Of a stretch of DNA of 64,000 bases, positions 34,981 to 46,535 are shown one piece after another. The stretch is from Purshia tridentata (taxonomy: Eukaryota; Streptophyta; Magnoliopsida; Rosales; Rosaceae), in NCBI GenBank assembly GCA_003254885.1, contig QANT01007188.1:27419-91418 (forward strand), in the 5' to 3' direction. A program made the position numbers and the translations under genes. A model generated the notes under the pieces. It ran no database searches and was not told the DNA's origin. It saw only the letters and a program-made list of their open reading frames with translations. The first letter of the stretch is position 1; each line of letters opens with the position of its first letter.

Positions 34981-37900
34981 CTACTGGCCTGCAGGCCCTG
35001 CACCAACAATACCAGCCTCCTTCACAAGTTGATCAGTCAAAGCTGAAATCCGCGTAACTTCTGTTGTAACCTCAGCTAAACATCCATCGCCCTCCAACAT
35101 ACCTATTCCGGGATCAGAACCACTTGGCAGGAAAATACTGGTATTACTATCAGCCTCGATGCTCAGGCCAGCTTTATGCAAAAGTTGCCCACTCATTTCT
35201 GCAAGTTTATGGAGTGCACCGGTTGCAGCTTCAACTTCCAGTTGGGCTGCCTCAAGTTGAAGCTTCTCGATTGCCAATTCTCCAATACTTTTCTCCCCTA
35301 ATCTCTCTTGTGCCAAAGCATATAGCTTTCTCAAATCATTAGCATCTTCCGCCATTTCCTCTTTCATCCTTACTTCTTTTTCGTTTGCATCTAGCCTCCC
35401 AAGAACCATCTTAAGCTCCTCATCTTTGAACGTGAGAGCCCTCTGGGAAGCTAGAACTTCCATTTCTTTTCTTCTTAGGCTTTCCCTAGCTAATTCAAGC
35501 TCAGTCTCAAGCTGTCTTTTCTGCAACCTAGAATCATCAGTTGGTTTCTCAAGTAGTTGCTCCAGTAATTCATGGCCCATCTCATCAAATGATCTGGATG
35601 CATTATAGTCTTGGTCCTTGATGGATATGACCAATTTATTAGTGAGCTCTACTATCTGTTCTACCCCAGTTTCTGCTTCTGAAAATTTCAGCTTTGTATC
35701 AGTTAACTCATTTTGCATAGTGTGTACATGTTCGTCTTTCTCCTTGAGCATAGTAGTTGCTTGAATAAGCTGGTCCTCTGCACTGTTCAAAAGCATCTTC
35801 AGCTCTGTGATTTCGTTGTTTACTTCCTCAAGCTTATTCCTTGCATTTAAAAGTTCCACATCCTTTTGACCCAAAATAAGCTTAAGGGTAGCCAGCTCAG
35901 ATTTCAAATGCTGAATTTCGAGCTTAGCCTCCACCATTTCCGACTCTTTAACCAGAAGAAGATCACGCATTTTCCCAAATTCAGCATTTTTCTTGTCCAG
36001 CTTCTTTTGGAGAGAAGAAATCTCATTGATGGCCTGCTGAAGAGAGAATCTCTCATTCTTCAACACCCCCTGTAACTCTTCCATAAGCTCCTTCTTCATG
36101 GATAAGTCTCGTTCAAGCTCCTTGTTTCTAGCCTCCACAACCCTAAGCTTTGCTCTTTCACTCTCGACTTCTACTTTGGCATCTTCCAAAGTTTTAAAGT
36201 AAGACATAACAGTTCCCTTCTGTTCTTCAAGTTCTTCCAATTGATTTTGCAAAAGCTGCTCATGTTCTTCCATTTTCTGTCTAGAGGATGCCAGATATTT
36301 CTGAGAGGAAACCAACTCAGACCTGACATCAGCGAGAAGCTTCTTCACTCTTCTGAAATCCTCCAAAGTTTTATTAGATTTTCCTTTGTGTCTAGATGCT
36401 TCCTCTGCTAGTTTATTAAGTTCTTCCTGTGCCAATAACCACTCCATTGTCTGCTTCTCTAAGTTGTCCTCTGCAACTTTTAGCTTCTCCTCTTCAAGTT
36501 TTTTCTGCATCTGAGAAACTTCCAATTCTTCTTCTTTCTCTCGTATAGCTTTCCGAAGTTCTTGAAGCTCGACTTCTTGTTTCTTGACCACTTCATTGGC
36601 TTCATTCAGCAGCTGAGCCTTAGATTTAAGTTCAGAGTCAGTCTTCGCAGCTTCTTCAATCTTTTTCAGCAATTCACTTCTCATTTTATCCAATTGCTCC
36701 TCTTTTAAAGAAAGTGCTGACTGTTTAGCAGCAATCTCCTGGTCTTTCACTCTAAGCTGAAGCTTTAGGTCGTCTATATGCTTGGCTTGAGAAGCTAAGC
36801 TAAGATTAGCTTGCTTTGATTCCTCCTCTATCTTTTCATACCTAGAAGAAGCTGCAGCAATGTCTTTCCCCCGTTGCTCTAGCTCCTCCTTTGTGCGGTA
36901 CAATTCACAGTGCTCCAAGAAAACCATTCTTTCTGCATCCTGCAAATCTTCTTCCTTCTTCTTCAAGGCTGCCAATGCAGCATGAAGATCAGACTCCAAA
37001 GTTTCAAGGTTAAGCCCTAGGTGGACATCCTGAGGATGGTGAGAATTTCTGCTCATCTGTTCTTCCAGTTTCTGTGTCTGTGCAAACAATCTTTCAAGAA
37101 GATTCCTTGCAGGTTCAGTTGCTCCATTATCACTGATGCTTGAATTCCTATTATTTAAGACTGATCTAAAGATCCTCTGTGAATAGCCTTTTTGTTTCAA
37201 CGGAGTTGTAAAAGCTACTTCATTTTGCTTCCTGTTGAATGTAAGGGAGCACAGCTGCAAAAATGCCGCACCCATATAACTACTCGTCCAATTAGAAACC
37301 AATCAAGCCATAATTACAAGCATTTTCTACAGTCAAAATTCATATCATTCAAATTTAGACTTGGATATCGATTTGAAATTCCTGCATAAAAATGTACAGG
37401 TTGGAAAGGAATCACAAAGCTAATGGTTACAAGATGAGTGGTAATTTTTTTGTTAGAGTAGTTAACTAGGTTTTACCGGCCAATTATCTCCAATAGTTAT
37501 CAGTATACACTGCATGTGTGATTAGTTTCTCAGTCTATTGTGTTTGTATCTATTAAAATGTTAATTTCAGAATGAAACTTGAAATAAACCGGAATTCGGA
37601 CCCATATTATTATTGGTTGATGAAATTAAAAATAGAAATGAAATGGGAAAAACTGAAATCACATCACATGGCAATAAGCAATTTCCGCTAAACTGTTATC
37701 TTAGACCCAAGCTGCATAAACACATCAATTTCCAGAAAAGTACAACTTCAACCACATTAATTTTAACCCCTGCAATTTGCATAAAACTCTAAACAGAAGC
37801 TCAGAATGAAATGAATCACTTCTCCGTAAATGAACGGAAAGAAATTATCAATATAAAACCTAGATTTTACAATAATTGGTACAAAAAATGAAGTGAAAGA

Positions 37901-38186
37901 AAACTAAATCTTCACCCGAATGAGCCTCATATGACTAGTCCCTTTTACACAATAGATCCCAAATTTCATTCTCGCCTAATTTTCCTACTTCTTCTATTTT
38001 CTCGGAAACCAAACGCAAGGTGCGGAGAGTCAAGCATACAACCTCACACACATACATATATTGATATATATATATATATATATACACACCCAGAGAGAGA
38101 GAGAGAGAGAGAGAGAAGAGAACCTTAGAGCAGGGATGAGAAGAAGTGGTTGGGAGATTGGAGCGAGAAGCGGCAGAGAAGGCCAT
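34981..38186 (-). CDS. PII1: Chloroplast myosin-resembling coiled-coil protein (MRC/PII1 type)
   Basis: Two exons, 38124-38186 and 34981-37254, both in phase 0, give 778 residues. Exon 1 supplies MAFSAASRSNLPTTSSHPCSK, an Ala/Ser-rich start typical of a chloroplast transit peptide. About residues 80-700 are nearly continuous coiled coil with heptad-rich Glu/Lys/Leu sequence (KKEEDLQDAERMVFLEHCEL, LEEQKGTVMSYFKTLEDAKV, SELATLKLILGQKDVELLNA). The C-terminus has the conserved block EVTRISALTDQLVKEAGIVG and ends GAGPAGQ. Length and ends match Arabidopsis At4g32190, a stromal partner in starch-granule initiation that works with starch synthase SS4 (reported as PII1 or MRC). The frame continues to an ATG-like start inside the intron at about 37302, but the CAG acceptor at 37255-37257 and the transit-peptide exon argue against it. 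Confidence 0.9.
38040..38120. repeat. Compound AT/GA microsatellite in intron 1 of MRC
   Basis: An (AT)n tract at about 38066-38083 is followed by ACACACCC and a (GA)n tract at about 38093-38117. It starts only about six bases inside the intron from the exon 1 donor and is therefore likely length-polymorphic near a splice site. Confidence 0.85.
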
Positions 38187-38374
38187 GGTTCACCTGTGGA
38201 AAACATCAAGGCTCCACCGTCACCGTTACCGTTGTATCTACTTTCAATCTCAGCATTCTTCGTTGATTCGTGGAATCGTGTTGGTTTTGGAAATCAATTC
38301 GGACAAAATGACTCGCAGAATCTAAGAAGACTTAGGAGGATCGATTGGAGCAGAAGACCGAAGGCTCACTTTGG
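38187..38374 (-). promoter_or_regulatory. 5' leader and proximal promoter of MRC
   Basis: The sequence directly above the minus-strand start at 38186. It separates the start from the duplicated ACGT-box module described next. No certain TATA box was placed. Confidence 0.4.
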
Positions 38375-38604
38375 CATACACCACGACCTGGCTCTCCTTT
38401 CTATTTTAGCACTGTTGGCTGAAGCTATGTTGCGCCGCTTGGAGAAAAAAAAAAAATCCTACGTGTCAAGCCACGTGATAACATACACCACGACCTGGCT
38501 CTCCTTTCTATTTTAGTACTGTTCACAATTCAGGGGCTTTCTGGCTGAACTATGTTGCGCCGCTTGGAGAAAAAAAAAAATCCTACGTGTCAAGCCACGT
38601 GATA
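38375..38604. repeat. Duplicated promoter module with ABRE/G-box motifs, upstream of MRC
   Basis: Two direct copies, 38375-38481 and 38482-38604, share CATACACCACGACCTGGCTC through to GCCACGTGATA. Copy 2 has about 16-20 extra bases (CACAATTCAGGGGCTTTCTG region). Each copy ends in TACGTGTCAAGCCACGTGATA-type sequence with an ACGTGTC core (38461-38467 and 38585-38591) and a perfect G-box CACGTG (38472-38477 and 38596-38601). ACGT cores of this kind bind bZIP and bHLH factors in abscisic-acid and light responses. The module lies about 190-420 bp above the MRC start. Confidence 0.75.
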
Positions 38605-41112
38605 TGCAAAAAAGGATAATGAAATATCCCGTGTGATGTTTTTGCTCCCGCGGCCCCGCCACCGAAAATCCGTGTGCTTGCAACCCCAGAAAACGACGCC
38701 GTGTTTAATTTGCATCTCTCTCATAAAGGACGGTCAGGACTCAGGAGAGGGTTTTAGGGGAGATGGTCGTATCATTTACTTACACGTGTAATGCGATGAC
38801 TGATGAACCATGTATCTTGTAAAATTCTAACATGCCGACGTCCATTTTCTAGTGATAGTTTTCTTTTGTTTGAAACTTTGATGGGTGGATGTTAGCATCT
38901 CTGTCTACACCAAAGAAACTTTCTAATATCTTACTTGTTAGACTTTGTCCTATTATTAGCCTATTAGGTGAGTTCTCTTTAGACATACTCATCATTTGAT
39001 AGTCTTCTTTTGAAAATATTCAATTTTGTCAAAGTGTATAGGATAATATTTTTTTAAAAATTTTTAACTTAAAGTTATAACATATATTAATATAGACTAA
39101 TCATAGAGAAAACTTATTACTTTCAATCCCCCTTTAAAATAGGAGGATTAAATAATCTATCTTATTCCTAATTTTTTCTTCAAGTTATAACATATTATTC
39201 ATATTCTTTTATGAATACACGTGAATTTTACTATTTATTTTATCTAATAGTATCTTATATACCAAACGAAGCATAGAATCTAATTTTGTGGCAGATGTTT
39301 TGCTTTGTTAGGTTTTTCTCATAATTTGGTTAAGAGTTGGATTCATTCTCTTTGTTTAAATTAGTTTAAAGTCCACTTTAGTTATGGCCCTTAATGATCA
39401 ATAAACCCACCTAATGCTTTCAAATGTTAAAAAGGTTCACTTCATAAGAAATAAAATCACATTTTAAAAAATGGTTGCTCAAATTGACAAAAAAAAACAT
39501 GATAATGGCACATTTGGTGTTGTACAGTGCCGATTGCCACTATCCAACATGAACTTTGTGCAGTGGTTTTGCAACAGCGAATATAACAAGGATTGATGTT
39601 TCTATGAGGATTTTTTGTGTGTTTTTGTTGGTTTCGTAAAGTTTTGACATGTTTATATAAAAATAAAAAAGGATATAATGTAGATATAAAATAGCCTTTT
39701 TATCAGTGTTGGTGCACGATGAGTATAGCCACTATTTAACAGTAACTATAATTATCAGTGATATGATTGCCACTTCTGAACATGCTGGGCTTCATGCTCA
39801 ACGTGTTTTTTCATGTATTTTCATTAAAGTGGACCATTCTATCACCATTTTTCTGAAGCTGAGCCGACCTATCATTGGATTTTCCTTTAAAAAAAAAACC
39901 CTAGAAATTAAACCCACCATATAATCCTAAAGCAATAGCACACTACATAAGCCCAAGACCATTGCAAGAGCTCCTATAGACCCAAACGCAATTAAATATG
40001 CCCACTATTGAAGCCCAAGACCATTGCAAGAGCTCAAATAGACCTAAACGCAATTCAAGCCCAAGGCCATTGCAATAATGCTTATAAATTATAATATCTC
40101 TAACGATGTAGGATTGTTGCACTTAACTAGTTATCATTTTGGGAAGTAAATAATATACCATATCATATGCACAACATTATCATAAAAAAGTATTGTAGCC
40201 AGCATTGAGGTTAGTGCAAGTGATAAAGGCAGAAAGGATAATGGGAATTAGAGTTCAATCTCTCCAATATAGCAAAAAGAAACAAAGTGATGTAGCCGTG
40301 GTTCAAGTACAAACTTATGTAGATTTTTTATATTCAATTATGATTCAACTTGATCAAAAAGAAAATCGAACCAAACTATACCGATTCGTTCAAGTTGAAA
40401 CTTTATTTATCTTGCATGATTTTGGTGGCTTATCCAAGTACTTGAAAAATATAAACAATTTGTCATCAACACCATGCTCAAATACTATAGTGTAAAAAAC
40501 TATGCACCCATTTAATTTGACATGAAACTGTCCAAGTTTTATGTCTCCAACTTTGTCCAAAAGAATTACTTGTTTAGTGTCGTCGATTAGTGTGGCTATA
40601 ATTTATAGTTTATGACCCAAGTAGGAAACTCCATGGCACATTGGCACATGATTGGTGAAGGGTGACCACAAGCATCACAAACAAACCCTAACCCACATAT
40701 CTTCCACTTGGCCCTATCGATTATCGAGTTGTTTTGTTGTGGTCCATATAACTGACAAATCACACTAATAAATCCACAAGCTAATCTCCATGATAGTATT
40801 GTTTTGTTTTTTTTTTTGGTCTCAAGCTCCAATAATGAAGCTTAAAAGGGATAGCGAGTTAGCAACACACCCTTATGGTCGTATGGCCTTCTCATGAAAA
40901 TGGACACTTTTTGCCTAAATTGTAATCAATGAGAATGGAATGAATCTATTTAAGATATAGTGGACGACCCCATATATTTAGCTCCCGCAGAAAGAAGGGC
41001 TAGCTAGTCGACCATTGTCTTTGATATGATAACACAATAACCTTGTATAAGTGGACCCAATTTATCACTTTTTCTACCTAGTAGCTGGCTAGGAGTGACT
41101 TAAACAAATTAG
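38605..41112. other. Gene-free intergenic DNA, including a small tandem repeat
   Basis: AT-rich, with no supported gene. At 39951-40075 the phrase GCCCAAGACCATTGCAAGAG is repeated three times (starts at about 39951, 40013 and, as GCCCAAGGCCATTGCAA, 40059), with AAACGCAATT between copies. A 96-codon frame at about 40205-40495 has no recognisable domain. Confidence 0.5.
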
Positions 41113-41531
41113 AGGCTATATATTTTAGGGTATTAAGCTCAAATAACAAATCAATTGGGATTAAAATACGTTGAAATAAGTTAAAGTCCAATGTTTAATA
41201 ATATAGTGAATGATTATACGCCGAATAATATTTTATATAAGTAAAATAATAATTTGTTTATAATACGTCTATTGACCATATGAATATATTTTATTAATAT
41301 AAAGATTTATATTTTTAGTAAAAGGCTATATATTTTAGGGTATTAAGCTCAAATAACTCATCAATTAGGATTAAAATACGTTGAAATAAGTTAAAGTCTA
41401 ATGTTTAATAATATAGTGAATGATTATACGCCGAATAATATTTTATATAAGTAAAATAATAATTTATTTATAATACGTCTATTGACGATACGAATATATT
41501 TTATTAATATAAAGATTTATATTTTTAGTAA
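41113..41531. repeat. 210-bp tandem duplication
   Basis: The unit starting AGGCTATATATTTTAGGGTA at 41113 recurs at 41323 with only a handful of substitutions (for example GACCATATGAAT against GACGATACGAAT). Both copies end TTTATATTTTTAGTAA. The high identity implies a recent event. The unit is AT-rich and non-coding. Confidence 0.93.
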
Positions 41532-44330
41532 TGAAAAGGTAAACTCATCAAAAACTTAAAGATTTAAAATATTTCTATATAACTGGCCAAAAAAACAAAA
41601 AAGTTTATATAGTTGAATATTTCGAGAAAGGACAAGTTAATAAAGTATCTTGTAACTTTGTAAGCTTGAAGATTTAGTTGAGTTAGGTATCAAAGAGATG
41701 TGACCCTATAAAGATAAGCCTCATCATAATTTAACCACTTGGTACGAGGTCCATGGCCATTAAATAATAGTAAACATCATCATGCGCTCAGATTAGTGGG
41801 TCCCCATCCCAAAAAGGATTTGATTTCATCTCAACCACTTAAAAAAGGGTAGGGGGGAGAGAGGGATAAATAGTTGTGCATGCACGTCTCTTCACATCAA
41901 TAATAAGTTTCTTAGTAATATTATTTTTTGTACCTCATGCCAATAATGCCACTCATGATTCACACCCAAAATAAGTTTTTAGTCAAATTATTTGTGGGTC
42001 ATTTATGATCACATCGCTTAGGCAAAAAAAAAAGGTCATATCGCATATGGGTAAATGGTACGTTACACCAAAAAAGAGAAGGCTAGTAAAAAATGTGAGC
42101 TCATCTCATAGTGGGATATGAGACCCATCAAAGTTTGTGGATTTCACACCATACTTGTGACAAATGAGTGTACTTTGTGTCACATGAGTTTTTCTTCTTA
42201 CCCTTTTTATTCTATGATTAGAAATGAAAATTAAATTAGTGTAGGTTATGGTCAAAATACTTTGTTGCATTTTGAATAAACAGGTGTGGAAAGTTACAAA
42301 ATAAATTTTTTATGCAAACTATTGTATACAATTTTTTACCTGCTAGAAATGAGATCAATTTTATGATAAGAATATAGAATATGATTAATTAGATTATCTA
42401 AATAGTAAGTAGTACTCGTATGAAAGCACTGTATAGTTGAAAGAAATTTGAATATGACAATTGTAAGAAAGAATTTCTCATCTGACTTTTTTTTACTCAA
42501 ATAATTAAATTTTATAATTCTACAAAAGAATTTTTATTTTATTAGAAATTTAAACTAAAATAATTAAAACTGATAATTTTGATTTAAGACCTTAAAAATA
42601 TTTTAAAATCTCAAAAAAATAATTTAGTTTCATGCCCTTCCCTTGCCCTTGCATTTTGACTTTTGCGTATAATGGGAAAAGGAGATCGAAGATCTGACAC
42701 TACTGATTTTGACGGCCATGATGTAATCCAAGAGTACGGCGGTGGATCTCCACCATCCAAAATGACCGTACAGAGTTCATAAAGATAGAAGCAAGCATCT
42801 GAAATTGTAAAAGAAGAGATGGTGAGTTTGAGTTGGAGAGTAGAGTTAGAGAGAGTGGTCCGCGCGTGTGTATCTAAAAGAAGAGCTTAATGATCATGTT
42901 ATCATGTTTTTGATGGTACACTCGCGTGCATATGAACAGCGATCCTGTACGCTGATTTTAATTTGTAGGCCCAACAACACAATGTGCTGCGCTACTTCGT
43001 TTTCTAGCGCGTTCATCACACCTGCTATTACTGCTAATTTAATTCCCGTCACCCTGTTTCTATTTGTTTGTTTCTTATAAATATATCATATTATTGTAAA
43101 ATTTTTAACTGTCAAAGTTGGAATAATCCATTATGTTTGATACGCGGTGGGGTTAATTAGAAATGTCAATTCCTATATTCAATTTAAGGGGCAGGCTTGG
43201 CAACGGATCGGATTTTTGCGTGTTTGACTCAAATACGACATGATTTGTTAAACCAATTGACAAGGCCAGTTTTGACTTTTGGAAGATTTAGGGTGAAAAT
43301 CTAAATTGGTCCCTTAATTTTAATTGTACCCAAAAAAAAAAAACAATTTGGAATCAATGTATAATACTTTCATTAACAAAACAATCCAAAATAGAGAATC
43401 AATATATTATCCTCACTATAAATATATTCAATTATTCTCAAGGATGCCAATAAGCAATGACAAAAAAAATAGCAGTAAAACACACTTTTTTCATTAGCCT
43501 AAAAATTATACAATTTATGAGCTATGACACCTACAAAAACAAAATAGTAGCAGGCAAATAGTTTTAGTAGCAAAAAATCACTGAAAATATCTTATTCTAA
43601 CATTTTTATTATATTTACACAACATCTGTAAGAGCTTGCATCTCTATTATATTCACACAAAATTAACACATAACTAAAACATAAATTCTAGTAAAGGATA
43701 TGAACAAATGATTACCACTCTAGTGCTTAAAGTTGAATATTCATATGTTCATGACAAGAATAGCATTTTCTATTTAGAATGAGGATAATTTGGTAATAAA
43801 ATCTACAATAAATGAATTTTCAATATATGAGAATATATGTTGTTATATAGGGATCACGTTTTCTAGAAATGACACATTTTTATAATGTGCATGCCAACTG
43901 TGTAATTGGAATCACCTATTAATGTTCACCTAAGACAATTAGACTCCTTTTGATTTACTTATTAGAGGCTTGAGAATAGGCAAACATTTACATTTTATTT
44001 TTGGCAAGTGTAGGCTTGAGAAAATCATTTTGAATTATTTATTTGAACTTTACACTGGAATTGCATATCTATATTCAAGTTTCAAACACTCAAAATATTC
44101 TTTTGCATAATAGTAGATAAGTGTTATAACATTATACTCTAAAAATATAAATTCATGGTTTATTTATATTATAACACATAAATTTTTTTCAAAAGCATTA
44201 AAAATCATTTTATTGTGTTATGAATTTTCATTTATCCAAACAGTTTACTAGAGTATTTAATTTTTTTATTTTGTCCAAGTAGAGCGTTTTTTCAACGCGC
44301 TTTATGAATCTTTGTCGGGTTTCGTCTAGT
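41532..44330. other. Gene-free AT-rich DNA with one promoter-like patch
   Basis: Mostly AT-rich. At about 42655-42860 there is a less AT-rich patch (GACGGCCATGATGTAATCC, a GATCTCCACCATCC palindromic area, then AAGAAGAGATGGTGAGTTTG) that resembles a plant promoter with a leader but leads into no usable coding frame. It may be the remains of a gene start. Nothing else is supported. Confidence 0.4.
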
Positions 44331-44900
44331 TGGGGAGCGATGGCGTCACTCGTATCCACTACCGGGGCCCACAGAAATAAAGTAACAATATATGGTCAAT
44401 AGTGGATAAAAACAAAACGGATGAGTCACCAATCTCCATACGTGGCACCTCCCAAAGGACTTGATCGCGTCTCAAGTCTTGTATCACGCCACGTGTACGG
44501 CACATGAGAGCCAGAGCAGATTGGGTAAAGCCACGTAGACACGACTCGTTAAAAAGGTTAGTTTGGGATGGAGGGGACGAGTGAGGACCACCACCGCCTT
44601 GGGACCACCTCCAAATCTGGGAAATCTGCTGCGGCTGGATTCTCTGCCAATAGTTAGCCGTCAATTTGTGGCGAAATGACGAGATTGCCCTCCACCTCGT
44701 TATTTACAAAAGTTCTGCAAGAGCAGGAGGGCAAAAGTTACAGTGGGGGAATTGGGTGGTGGTGGTGGCATTAGTTTACTGTAGTGGGGACGAGATGAAT
44801 AGATCGTGGCCGTCAGATTGTGGGAGTGAATAGTTTGATGAATAAAGTAACGGGGCATAAAATCTTGCTTTTCTCGGATTTGGAAAACGTAGGTGAAGTA
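44331..44900. promoter_or_regulatory. Orphan promoter-like cluster of ACGT boxes
   Basis: Within about 100 bp there are three ACGT-core boxes: TACGTGGC (44439-44446), GCCACGTGTAC (44488-44498) and GCCACGTAG (44530-44538). Further right lie GATCGTGGCCGTCAGAT (about 44803) and a GGTGGTGGTGG tract (44756-44767). The local GC is well above the flanks. Such features mark light- or ABA-responsive plant promoters, but no coding region starts within 1.5 kb on either strand. Confidence 0.4.
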
Positions 44901-45440
44901 GCTAGATACACTCAACAGTCAAAAAAATCCACACTCTCTATCTCTTCTATTCCTACTTCAAATTAAGGCGCGTGATGATGGAGGGTTTTTTGTTTTTTTC
45001 TTTCAATTTTATCGATATAATTTTTTATAATTTTTTTCTTCCAAATATGAAAATAAACACTTTGATTCTTAGCTCAAGTAGCATGAGATGAGTAATGAGC
45101 ACGAATAAAAACTTGTATATAATGAGTATATACACATATTTTTTCACAATACCTCTTCACATACTAGTCATGTGATTATTTATTATAAAAAACATATACA
45201 TTACAAGCAAGTTTTTATTGCATATGTAAGAATATAAATGTGAAACAACGACAATTGTATCATGTTATCATATTGGTCTATTGTACCATGTTATTATGGT
45301 GATGTGATTTATTGGTTGTACTTTCTGATTTTTGAAATCGCATGCCAAAATTGCATAGGAGCCTATTTAGCCTTAGTTTAAATGCTTAGGAGGGGGCGGG
45401 GACGGAGTTGGAGAGGAGTGTAAGTCTCTTATTTGTTAAA

Positions 45441-45825
45441 GGATAATACTTGGGTCACACCAAGGTGTGACTTGCAGATTATCCCACCTATCAAAAATGT
45501 TTGTTTGGTAGTGCATGCTCATCATTAGAACTGTTGATTTTCTAGATCACTTATTAAAGATTATTTTTACAAAAAATCAACTCAATTAGAAATCGTTTGG
45601 TTATAACTGTTATCAAATAAATGAACCATTTGTATTGTTCATTTATTCTATAACAGTTATATAATCAAACGATTTCTATTTAAGTTGATTTGTTGACAGA
45701 CATGATTTTTAATAAATGATTTAAAAAATGAACAATTTCGATCATAAACCTATACTACTAAACAAGTATTATTAGGAGATGAGATAACCTGCAGGTCACT
45801 CCTAAGTGTGACTCAAACATTGCCC
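45441..45825. mobile_element. Mutator-like (MULE) foldback MITE, 385 bp, with 9-bp target duplication
   Basis: Terminal inverted repeats of about 45 bp: GGATAATACTTGGGTCACAC at the left and GTGTGACTCAAACATTGCCC at the right. The arms then continue inward as a long hairpin (AGAAATCGTTTGGTTATAAC near 45588 against the inverted copy near 45661-45678). A perfect 9-bp target-site duplication, TTTGTTAAA, flanks it at 45432-45440 and 45826-45834. A 9-bp duplication with long TIRs points to the Mutator superfamily. No transposase is inside. Confidence 0.88.
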
Positions 45826-45834
45826 TTTGTTAAA

Positions 45835-46535
45835 TATGGTAGACTAAAAAAGAGTAAACAACAGGTTGCAATAGTCTCATCAATAGTGGCAAGTGGAGTC
45901 TATTGTTTCTACTTTGTTTGTCTATTTAAATTGTGCTTGAGGTGTGTAGATAAATATTTGATAAAATATTTCAAAGAGACCGAAAAATAACTCGTATTTT
46001 TCTTTTACCAACAAAAATTCATGAAACTGCCACTACTCGCCTTTAGGACAACTGCTTTCCAATTGATATGTCATGAGAGTTGACATGATTCTTAATAAAA
46101 AACAAGCAGTTGAATTTGTTAATAGAATTCATTTGTTGCTTTCTGCAGGCTATATGGTAAAACATGACACTTGAGAAGAAGATATAGCTTATTGATGGGT
46201 GGGGGCCTATGGGGGTTAATGAAATGCAAGCGTGATATACACTTGCATTAAAACCGCGTCACCATCAACTCCCCCTACGTATCTTCCAAAGTGCTGTGGT
46301 TTGGACAACATAATAAATGAGCAAACAAAAACCACTAGCAAGCAATTACTCACATAGAGAACACAACTCTCACAGAGAGAGAAAAAGAGAGATTTGAGCT
46401 TTTCAGATCAGTTTTGGGAGGGAAAAAAACACACATACCCCAAAACCCATTCCCTTCCCTACAAGCAGAGCGCAGAGCAAACACCTCCCCAGAAAGCCTT
46501 AGAAGCCATTGAAGAGAGTGACAGAATCAGAGAAA
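45835..46535 (+). promoter_or_regulatory. Upstream region and 5' UTR of the APT gene
   Basis: The sequence between the MULE MITE and ATG 46536. A leader rich in GAGAGA and CA words (46370-46480) precedes the start. The MITE lies about 700 bp above the coding start and so is part of the distal promoter. Confidence 0.45.

Noticed and set aside
37255-37302. Start of MRC inside its own intron
   Set aside because: The CAG acceptor at 37255-37257 and the in-phase transit-peptide exon at 38124-38186 give the conserved N-terminus instead.
39951-40075. Possible CRISPR-like spaced repeat
   Set aside because: Only three imperfect copies with unequal spacing in plant nuclear DNA; this is an ordinary tandem repeat.
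44359-44664. 101-codon minus-strand frame
   Set aside because: It runs through the ACGT-box promoter-like cluster and has no domain; the raised GC simply lengthens chance frames.
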